A stretch of 64,000 nt of DNA, from contig NC_092677.1 in the NCBI RefSeq assembly GCF_964355755.1, positions 16,834,101 through 16,898,100 of the forward strand. Reading direction: 5' to 3'. Below, in pieces: positions 55,718 through 64,000 of the stretch. How positions within the stretch are numbered: the first letter of the stretch is position 1; every line of letters begins with the position of its first letter. Below the pieces are notes generated by a model. That model did no database searches. It had not been told where the DNA came from and worked only from the letters and a program-made list of their open reading frames with translations. Made by a program: the position numbers and the translations under genes. Source of the DNA: Antedon mediterranea. Taxonomy: Eukaryota > Echinodermata > Crinoidea > Comatulida > Antedonidae.

Positions 55718-56041
55718 TCAGTCATCTTTAGCGTTGCATAAAGCTGCACATGGTAGTTTTGTCTTCTTGCACCTAAATCTATTGGTTATGTATCGTGTCT
55801 TGCATCCACAATAAATCATCTCTAACGAAGCAGTAGGAATAGCTTCATTTTTCAGAAGCACTGGTTGAAGTTTACCATTAGATAGCTCCCAACTGAAATC
55901 TGTTGGTGATGGCAAATGCTGGATTGGCGATACAGCTTTTTTCCATACGAGTGCTTGGGAGTCTGATCTTTTTATATGCTGGTGCACTGCATCGCTTGTT
56001 GGAGGTAATGCCTCTGAAGATGACGTTCTTTGTGACGTCAC
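55718..56041 (-). pseudogene. C-terminal end of a repeat-associated protein (orphan fragment)
   Basis: The 107-residue frame has HIKRSDSQALVWKKA, a PTDFSWEL block, then CGCK...RFRCKKTKLPCAALC. This Cys-rich ending (CGC...RC.....C...C) resembles the C-terminus of a multi-copy hypothetical protein that I recall as common in marine invertebrate genomes and probably carried by mobile elements. Some expected Cys residues are absent and no upstream coding sequence was recognised, so I treat it as a remnant. Confidence 0.5.
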
Positions 56042-56269
56042 AGGTCTTTTAAAATAAAATCATAAAATTCACTTTTTGGCTCAGATATATAAGGTTTTCG
56101 TATGTTTTTCAGCTTTTCCTATCCTCTTGAAACCATTCTAAGACGTTCTATGCGAAAACATGTCAAAATGTGGGCTGCAACATACATTTCTGGAGAAATT
56201 TAGATAATTACCTGATTTTTCACTACGAAAGTAATTGAGAGTGTCCGTTAAAACCCAGTCGTGTGCAGC

Positions 56270-56800
56270 GACCGTTTATTTAAGATGGCCGTATTTCAGT
56301 AGCTGGAATCCCATCTGCAAAATCTGCAAATAATTCATACCTAGCATGCCATCCATCAAGCTACAAACAACATTTATAAAATGATAATTATTATTGATAT
56401 TTTACTAAACATATATTAATATTTTTAATTAAGGCCGTTAATGTTTGTCATTAAAATGGTTATGTGTAGCCGTGCATATCCATCCGGATTTGATATTAGG
56501 GACAATTCTGACCATCAGATTAAGAAAGAAGTGTAGTCATTGGACTGGTTAAGACGCGACAAGATTAATCATCCGATCTGTCTCATGTGATTGGTCATGT
56601 GCGTTTAACAAAGCAAATTAAAAGGCTGAAATGTGAATCTACTAACAGTCTGTTAAATAATGTCTATTTTGCTGTTAAATAATGTCTATTTTGTTTTAAA
56701 GTTCAATTCATAGTCAAATGAAACAAACATGGCACAAACGATTTTGGATGCATTCAAAAACAATTTAATTCAATATGTCATCAAATTTGAAATTCAATAA
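56270..56800 (+). pseudogene. Decayed duplicate of GOT2 exon 11 and its 3' flank
   Basis: AAGATGGCCGTATTTCAGTAG, AATAATTCATACCTAGC and GCCATCCATCAAGC match the last coding exon at 45900-45985. A 7-bp duplication (AAAATCTGC) and a missing CG break the frame and the stop. Similarity continues weakly into the 3' UTR (GCATATCCATCCGGATTTGA against ACCATATCCAACAAGATTTG; TTTAACAAAGCAAATTAAA against TTTAACCAAGCAAATTGCA). No other GOT2 exon is nearby. There is no poly-A at its end, so DNA-level duplication is more likely than retroposition. Confidence 0.8.
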
Positions 56801-57865
56801 ATATTAATATAATTTTAAACAATGAAGAGGAATTTAGTACATAACTCCTGTCGTGTCATTTTCTTATAAGGAGAATATTAAATGATTACTACAGTATTAT
56901 ACGCTACAAGGCCTTATTCAATTTCATATAGCTAGTGATGGAAACCTCGTAGTCTTATTTACATAATTTTAGGTTTAGGGCCAAAAGTACCAACATTTAT
57001 CAGAAGAAGTTTGCCGAAAAATGGATGTTCTAAATTTGCAAAATCTGACCTACGACCGACGTCAAGGACTTTATTTTACAATAAATAAGTGCTTTTTGTA
57101 ATTTTCTGATTTGTTCCATTGTTTTCGGCTAAATTGATTAAATGTTTCAATTGCTATTTATTTTTGTTGAATTCTGTTCAATGCTATTGCATGTACAGTA
57201 TTTAGTTTGGGAGAAATAAAGAGCATTGTGTAGGAGTGCACTAACATACCGCGTTTGAATAGCTTTTCTAATTACTGCAATACTCTATATTATATATATT
57301 GCTACTACTACCGTTAGTTTCCCATCAACAAAAAACTTTCAACAATTAAAGAGTGCACTTGTCTGCATAACTCTTTTGAATGTTTTCACTGCAACAATAT
57401 GTTTAACCATGTAAATCGTGTAAATAATTATAATATATGGAAACGATATTTCAACTGATACGATTAATACTGTGATGTAGCAAACTTTTAACGTTGTTGG
57501 TGTTTAGTAGCCTACCTGTTATTCAAATAAAATCTGTACATAATAAATTGTAATTGTCAAAAGCAAAAAACTCACGTTTACAATGCTATTCCGCTTCGAG
57601 AATATAGATCGACAGAGTGCATCTTCCGTTCTGTCCAATTCAAAATGGCGGTTTCCAGGCCTACTATTGAAAAATTTTTAAAGAAATATTTTTAAAATAT
57701 ATTTTGCAATTTGAATAATCATTTGAACTAGGTCTACTTCTTTATCTCGCACAATGGATTGGTAGTGGGAATAATAAAACACAGTTCGTTACATAGCTTC
57801 CATAGTTTTAAAAAAAGAAAATAATTACATACATTTCTCTACGATTTGCATTTGGGCGTATCGTA

Positions 57866-58032
57866 AAGGTCAATTTACAAAGATGAGCGGTAACAGTAGC
57901 GGAAAACTGCGTAGCTTGTCCCGATTGTAAACGGGACATGTCCGCTCCGCGTTCTGTAAATGGTCATAAGGAATAACATAGGTAGACTCTATACTTGTAT
58001 TACTGTTACCGCTCGTCTGTGTAAATTGGCTT
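57866..58032. mobile_element. TA-flanked MITE, 167 bp
   Basis: AAGGTCAATTTACA...GAGCGGTAACAGTA at the left and TACTGTTACCGCTCG...TGTAAATTGGCTT at the right are inverted repeats of about 37 nt, flanked by TA. The tips (AAGGYC-AATTTACA) resemble those of 25765-26143, suggesting one superfamily. It has an internal short hairpin TGTCCCG/CGGGACA. Confidence 0.7.
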
Positions 58033-58279
58033 TAATAGTATTGAAGGCGGACAAATAGGTAGAGGCCTATTGTATTGAATACTGTAGGCCTACTCATTGT
58101 AATGTTCTTGTTTTATTTTGTTATACCATAAAACTGCGCAAACCCGTGTCCAAATATTGCGGTTAATTGGCATTGGCCAATTTTACACAATGATAAAACA
58201 ATTCAAACCTTACACTGAGTACACCTGTACAAAGTACACATTATACACCAATAATGTACATTATAATGTACGTACCGTA

Positions 58280-58326
<47 letters not shown>
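58280..58326. repeat. (TA)n microsatellite
   Basis: About 23 TA units without interruption. The flanking open frames on both strands (repeated Tyr-Ile) are artefacts of it. Confidence 0.95.
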
Positions 58327-58330
<4 letters not shown>

Positions 58331-60637
58331 CGCAGAGTACTTCTGTACAAGTGCACATTATAGCAAATTTGGGAAACTAAATTATAGTTTATACACAATA
58401 CCATCTGGAGTAACCCGGACTCCACTACAAGGACATTGAATCCCGAAATAGCCAAATAACAATTAAGAATTAAATTATTTAAGGTGTGTAGATCACAGTA
58501 GTAGCATAAATATATAATACATAAATAAGCAATAATTACTAAGGTATTTTGTTATTGAGAGTAAGGTACCACGGCAGTGGCTGGTATTAAATATATAATA
58601 AATGTTAACCGATGTATTACTGTACTTATATGGTGTTGTGTATAAAACATTTCATAAATGTAGATTATGTTGTACGAACCGTAGATAAATATAGCAGCCA
58701 ATACACACAATATCTGATCTGTTAAGCCTATACAGTGTCGGCTACTAGCAATGAAGATATGCGATCAAGCCTACGCACAGCATTTAAGCGTCCCCAAATT
58801 CACCTTTATGTAAATTTGTCACGTCACAGCATTATTCAAAATCAATTGAGTATGTCCAACATCACCTTTATGGAAATTAGTCACGTCATAATATTACAAC
58901 AATGCATACAACGAATTTGATTTAGGCCTGGCTTGATAGTTATGTAACCAGCTTTTTAACTAACAATGGTTGACTATAGCAATAAAACAACAACGCCAAA
59001 ACAAACGAGTGAATTAGAAAAGGAATATGTTATTAAAACTCCTCGTATCAAAAAATCGGTACATTAAATCAAATTATGTTTTAATATTACAAATTACAAC
59101 TCTTGCCTCTTGTACAAAAATGAAGGTTTTTGGACATCGAGTAGTTCTCGCGAAAATGCAATTTCAGTTTCTTACTTTAAGACTTCGGACCCTGGTCCGG
59201 ATTGCCTTGCCTTGAACACATATCTATCTGTATTTCATTTTGGTAAAGATCTTGTAATAACTTTTTAACACTCGCAATCCATTACATATCCTTGGCGAAG
59301 GTAAATTAACGCAATACTACGTCATCAATAGTACAGTATTTTGGTTTTCTCTTTCGTTGGGGTCACCCACATTTATTCGTTCTGTTATACGGTACCTTAT
59401 ACAAATATATATATTATACATAATTTTTTGTAAAAATATAAAAACAAAAAATTCAATAAAGGAGTTAAAAAGGCACTATATCTATACATGTACATAAAAT
59501 CAATGTAGTAAAAGTATGCTTTAAAAACGTACTATGGTTATTGCAAGTTACAAGGGCAACTATTTACCATTTAAATTTACTCTATATTAAGAAATGTATT
59601 CAAAAGTAGCCAACATTTTGGTTTGATTCATTTTACATTTAGAGCAAATTGTTTCTTTTATTACATTTTAAATTAGTACACACAATCTGTATGTTTCTGT
59701 ATTTGTTTTGACCTTATATTACATCCATTACAAGTATATACAGTACATCCATACACACATCATTAATAGACCTATTTACCTTCACCAATCAGTTTAACAT
59801 AGTTTCTATATTATATGCTACATTTTTTGTCTTGGCCTTGTATTAGGCCTACATTTGTTTCATTCCACTATTTCTAAACCTTAAAATTCTGTTCTTACTA
59901 TGTTAGCCATTTACATTTGTTTGTTTACTTATATGTTATAGTACAGTATTTTACAAAATGGTCAAAGAAACTGTCACAATTCAAATTTAAAATCTTAGTT
60001 ATAAAATCATTGTTATTATATATATTTATTAACTGCTACATACAGTCGTGTACCAGTATAGTAACACCGACGCATGCCATTCACCGGTGGAATTTAAAAA
60101 AAAAACATTTTATTTTACATTATTTTCACTGGCTAGCTAACTGTCACATTTCTGTTTTGGCCCATGGTTTCTTTTAGGTAGACATACGGTATATAGACTA
60201 GATAAACTTATTTTAACTTTTTAGTCCTCCACCTTAAATAAAAATAGAAGCTTGAAAATTATTTCATAATTTAAGTAGTCTTACTATGTTATACAATGCG
60301 TCAAATATGGGCGAATATTTTAAAAAAATTACATAACACTGATTTAAATTTCCAATTTTAAATAAATTGTTTAAAAAATGACCATATATCAAAGATGTCT
60401 ATAATTTAATTATTAATTTCTGTAAAATAATAGAAATATGAATAGAATAGTTACAATTTCTATATTAAATAGATACATGAAATTCAATACATATAGTAAT
60501 ATTAATTAACTAACAAACATATCAACATTAAACACAATCACCAAAAGTCTGTACCTGCCATAAATTTAGATAACAATAATTTAAATTTTTTTTTAAATGG
60601 TCACAAATTCGAGATGTCTCAAGTTATTACCAATTGT

Positions 60638-61554
60638 CCCGGGTGCGATTTTTTTTTTCGTACATAAGTTGGGGACCCCCTCATGAAACGTCACAAAATA
60701 AACATGAATAATTCATCAGTTAAATTTTCTTGTTCCGTGTGCACCCAAGCGTATAGCAACAAGAAGTGATTACACAACTGCGATACGATACTTTTACAGT
60801 AGGCCTAGGATTCTAAGTCAATTCACGTGATTGCCTTCGCGCACTCTTCTTCACCACACACACACACACCACTATGCAAAATGTGTCGAGTCGAGGCTAA
60901 TCGACTGCTAGGCAAGACATTACACTAAGTAGTAATTCATTGGACATAGCCCAAAGAAAGCTTAGACCCACAAGAATAAAGAATGTGTATAATTTGTGTA
61001 CTGTATTTTTTTAATTCTGCTATTTTATTATCAAACAATATGCATGTAATCAAAGGAACTGCGCGTATATGAACACATGAGATGGGAAGGTTAGACCCAC
61101 GAGAATAAAAAATGTATTTTGGTGTAATGTTTATTGTTTAATTTTGCTGACTCTAACACACACACGTCACACACACCAACACAGCTACTACTAGAATAGA
61201 CATGGGTTTAGAGAATAGTAATTAGGCCTAATAGTATCAATAGAAACTATAATTTTAACACGTAATTCTTTAGTAATAAATTATATTAAACACACCATAA
61301 ACTAAAGGCTGATTATTTCGACAATCCACACAAAACGCCGCTATTCTATTATGAAATCGCACGCGGCAACCACAGCGGAGATAGGCCTAGAATCGTACCG
61401 CACTTGTGTAAACTACTGTAATCACTTCTTGTTGCTATACGCTTGGGTGCACACGGAACAAGAAAATTTAACTGATGAATTATTCATGTTTATTTTGTGA
61501 CGTTTCATGAGGGGGTCCCCAACTTATGTACGAAAAAAAAAATCGCGTCCCGGG
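60638..61554. mobile_element. Young TIR element, 917 bp, arms of about 136 bp, non-autonomous
   Basis: Both ends start CCCGGG. The left arm (GCGATTTTTTTTTTCG, TACATAAGTTGGGGACCCCC, GTTCCGTGTGCACCCAAGCG, to AGAAGTGATTACA near 60773) is repeated inverted at the right with only a base or two changed near the tip. Beyond that the arms stay recognisable but diverge. The possible target duplication is TTG. The interior holds a diverged direct repeat (TTAGACCCACAAGAATAAA near 60962, TTAGACCCACGAGAATAAA near 61092) and no transposase. Superfamily not assigned. Confidence 0.8.
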
Positions 61555-62114
61555 TTGATAAAATAATTATAATTGTATCATTAAATAGACATACTAAAAA
61601 GATTTGACTAACAAGTGTAGTAATATTAAACGGCATCAACAATGTGTACAGTAAATTACAGTTTTCTAAGAAATCTCATTTTTATTACTAACTATTACTA
61701 CGCTTAATTGTAATACAACTTAAGCAATTGAAATGTTTAAAAGTAGTCAATTTGTTAAGTGTTACTGTAATTATGTTACCGATAATGTTGAATAAATTAA
61801 TCCTGGTATCGTTATTAATGGTTTAATGGTTTTAAATTTATATAGCGCAAAATACAAATAGTATATATTATCAATATACTCTCACTTTTAAAATATATTG
61901 GTAGGATGGATTGTTACATTTTTTACAGAAGAATTGCAAATACAGATAATAAATGTTTACAAGAAATGAAAACCTATTAAGAATAAACTTAAGTAAGCAA
62001 TTTACACTGTGTTGGATCGACTAAACAAGGGATGACAGAAAGTACTGCACTACACAGTACTTTGAACCAAATTAAAGTCTTTTTTTAGCACAAAGGGTAA
62101 GGTTGCTGTACAAC

Positions 62115-63983
62115 TTATAGTATTGTGTATTTAGACTTGTTGTCTAGTTTTATTTCCTTTTCAAGCAAAAATTTATTGAAATAACTTTGTACACGGGATA
62201 ATACTTTAGCATTCTCTATCACAGACAGATTTGGTGTGTATGCAATAATACTCAATAATGTGTTGACTTCTCTCTTTGATTTAAACTTTGTACCCTTCAA
62301 GTCTAAAGTATGAAGATTGACATAACATACACCGTCTTTCCATAGAGCACGGGCCCACCTTTCCAGAAAGTACATTTGGTCTTTTGTTGGAAGAGGTTGG
62401 ATTGTCAACTTTTTTATTTGAGGAAGATCTACAAGCAATCTTGGAAAAGAAGGCAGATCGATTTGTCTATTAACATGAGTATTAATATCTGTCAAACTTG
62501 TCAAACGCAGTCTGGAAGGACTAAGACAGACTTCATCATACAAATTCCAAACTGACTTTAATTCACATGCCATATTTTTGTACTGCTCATCTTCAAATGG
62601 TAATAACCATTCATTTCCGTAGTGCCCAGGCCTGCTGCCAATTGACAAGTTTGTGCATTCATGTTTCATGTAACCAGTTTGTTGACAAGCAATTTCTGTT
62701 ATGTCTTCTAGTACGTCTTTTGCCTTTTCGTCCACATCTGTTTCTTCTATAAAAGCAATGTTTTTGTACTGCTCATCTTGAAATGTTAATAAACCTCTAG
62801 GACTGTTTCTTTCTTCTAAGTTGTAGTGCTCGGGCCTACTGTAAATTGGTAAGTTTGTGCATTCATGTTTCATGTAACCGGTTTGTAGACAATGACCTTC
62901 TGGTGTTATGTCTCCTAATACGTATTTCGAATTTTCCTCCACGGCTGTTTCTTCCATAAAAGTATTGTTCTTGTACTGCTCATCTTGAAATGAATTTAAG
63001 CCTTCAGGAGTGTTTCTTTCTTCTAAGTTGTAGTGCTCAGGCCTACTGTAAATTGGTAAGTTTGTGCATTCATGTTTCATGTAACCGGTTTGTAGACAAT
63101 GACCTTCTGGTGTTATGTCTCCTAATACGTATTTCGAATTTTCCTCCACGGCTGTTTCTTCCATAAAAGTAGTGTTCTTGTACCGCTGATCTTGAAATGA
63201 ATTTAAGCCTTCAGGAGTGTTTCTTTCTTCAAAATTGCATTGCTCATGCCTACTGTCAATTGGCAAATTTGCGCATTCATGTTTCATGAAACCGATTTGT
63301 AGACAAGGACTTTCTGGTGTTATGTATTCTAATACGTATTTTTCCTTTTCATCTACAGCTGTTTGTTCCATAAAAGCAATGTTTTTGTACTGCTCTTCTT
63401 GAAATGTTAATACTCCTTTAGGAATGTTTTCTGCCCCTAAATTGTAGTGCTCAGGCCTACTGTCAGGTGGCAAATTTGCGCATTCATGGTTCATGTAACC
63501 CGTTTGTAGACAGGGACTTTCTGATTTTATGTCTTCTAATACATATTTTGCGTTTTCATCTACAGCTGTTTTTTCTATAAAAGCAATGTTCTTGTACTGC
63601 TTATCTTGAAATGTTAATAAGCCTTCAGGAGTGTTTCTTTCTTCTAAATTGCAGTGCTCAGACCTACTGTCATTTGGCAAAGTTGCGCCTTCATGTTTCT
63701 TGTAACCGGTTTGTAGACAATGGATTTTTGATTTGATGTCTTCTAATACGCATTTTTCTTTTTCATCCACATCTGTTTCTGCCATAAAGTCTATGCTGTC
63801 TAGATCCTTAAAGCATTCTGCTGATCTATCAAGCAACGTTGCCACATTTCTCAGGAATTTACAATTACCACCTTCATCGAATCGAATTCGTTTTACCCAC
63901 AATAAATTTATCAACATAGAAGGATCTTTTCCAAGTTTGATATGAACATTTTTGAAGGCTGGAGAACTAGGTGCCAGTTGCAT
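62115..63983 (-). CDS. Unrecognised protein with six 69-residue repeats and a possibly leucine-rich C-terminus; 5' part off the window
   Basis: A continuous 622-codon frame. The frame stays open upstream of the ATG at 63983 to the window edge, so the true start is probably outside. A possible acceptor (TTCTCCAG, about 63951) could also begin the exon. I do not recognise the family. Residues 1-64 include LLWVKRIRFDEGG. Residues 65-470 are six repeats of about 69 residues built on TAVDEKEKYVLEDI, CLQTGYMKHEC, NLPIDSRPEHYNLEERNTPE and FQDEQYKN, acidic and with two near-invariant Cys. Residues 471-622 (LPSFPRLLVDLPQIKKLTIQ, VNLHTLDLKGTKF, YTPNLSVIENAKVL) look like leucine-rich repeats. A host gene is likely because of its length and clean frame. 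Confidence 0.7.
   Translation of the reverse strand: MQLAPSSPAFKNVHIKLGKDPSMLINLLWVKRIRFDEGGNCKFLRNVATLLDRSAECFKDLDSIDFMAETDVDEKEKCVLEDIKSKIHCLQTGYKKHEGATLPNDSRSEHCNLEERNTPEGLLTFQDKQYKNIAFIEKTAVDENAKYVLEDIKSESPCLQTGYMNHECANLPPDSRPEHYNLGAENIPKGVLTFQEEQYKNIAFMEQTAVDEKEKYVLEYITPESPCLQIGFMKHECANLPIDSRHEQCNFEERNTPEGLNSFQDQRYKNTTFMEETAVEENSKYVLGDITPEGHCLQTGYMKHECTNLPIYSRPEHYNLEERNTPEGLNSFQDEQYKNNTFMEETAVEENSKYVLGDITPEGHCLQTGYMKHECTNLPIYSRPEHYNLEERNSPRGLLTFQDEQYKNIAFIEETDVDEKAKDVLEDITEIACQQTGYMKHECTNLSIGSRPGHYGNEWLLPFEDEQYKNMACELKSVWNLYDEVCLSPSRLRLTSLTDINTHVNRQIDLPSFPRLLVDLPQIKKLTIQPLPTKDQMYFLERWARALWKDGVCYVNLHTLDLKGTKFKSKREVNTLLSIIAYTPNLSVIENAKVLSRVQSYFNKFLLEKEIKLDNKSKYTIL
62574..63791 (-). repeat. 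207-bp coding tandem repeat, six units
   Basis: DNA underlying the six 69-residue repeats. Units 4 and 5 (about 62790-63203) are almost identical over the full period, for example ACAATGACCTTCTGGTGTTA at both 62888 and 63095. The outer units are more diverged and the sixth is shortened by seven codons. All length changes keep the frame, which supports coding selection. Confidence 0.9.
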
Positions 63984-64000
63984 TAATATGATGGAATTGG

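Larger units (their letters stand above)
56801..62114. other. Gene-free interval with TIR elements
   Basis: I see no host gene in 5.3 kb. Recognisable items are the TIR elements at 57866-58032 and 60638-61554, a TA microsatellite, and a pair of direct repeats (CACCTTTATG(T/G)AAATT...GTCACGTCA at 58800 and 58863). Short open frames at 58735, 59027 and 59917 do not look like proteins. Confidence 0.55.

Overview
This is a 64 kb piece of an AT-rich animal nuclear genome. Genes are split by many GT-AG introns, and introns and intergenic DNA are full of mobile-element debris. Three protein families (LAT-type SLC7 transporter, NDUFAF6, mitochondrial aspartate aminotransferase) are clearly metazoan, and a fourth is a Morgue homologue, a protein known from a restricted set of invertebrates. 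The palindromic word TAGGCCTA occurs at least 18 times, which I associate with echinoderm genomes. My best guess is an echinoderm or close invertebrate deuterostome (inference, not tested).

Layout. 1-17 kb, minus strand: first three coding exons of a heteromeric amino-acid transporter light chain (SLC7A5/A8-like). The rest of the gene lies off the left edge. Its introns hold a Helitron-like element with a nested TIR element, a TA-flanked TIR element, a retrotransposon relic and a perfect 18-bp minisatellite of 27 copies. 20.5-27.5 kb, plus strand: a complete 8-exon morgue-type gene (CxxC zinc finger, F-box, E2-variant domain with glycine at the catalytic-cysteine position). 27.5-31.4 kb: fold-back element, a 38-bp minisatellite of 14 copies and a broken non-LTR retrotransposon. 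31.4-36.55 kb, minus strand: complete 7-exon NDUFAF6 (complex I assembly factor). 36.78-45.99 kb, plus strand: complete 11-exon GOT2 (mitochondrial aspartate aminotransferase), head-to-head with NDUFAF6 across 224 bp, so the two mitochondrial genes may share a promoter. GOT2 intron 9 carries two tandem Helitron-like copies. 46-49 kb: palindromic elements surrounding an exact 110-bp copy of the GOT2 exon 10/intron 10 junction. 49.4-52.2 kb, minus strand: one intact intronless rhodopsin-class GPCR followed by three decayed relatives. 52.5-56.8 kb: 21-, 22- and 75-bp tandem repeats, the end of a repeat-associated protein, and a decayed copy of the last GOT2 exon plus 3' flank. 57-62 kb: no gene seen; two TIR elements, one with near-identical 136-bp arms. 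62.1-64 kb, minus strand: a long coding exon of an unrecognised protein with six 69-residue repeats and a possibly leucine-rich C-terminal region, running off the right edge.

Functionally, NDUFAF6 and GOT2 both serve mitochondria (complex I assembly; malate-aspartate shuttle and amino-acid metabolism). The transporter and the Morgue homologue have no evident link to them. The strongest biological point is the deuterostome-like Morgue homologue. The most unusual DNA structures are the palindromic element family, the gene-fragment duplications beside it, and the homogenised minisatellites.
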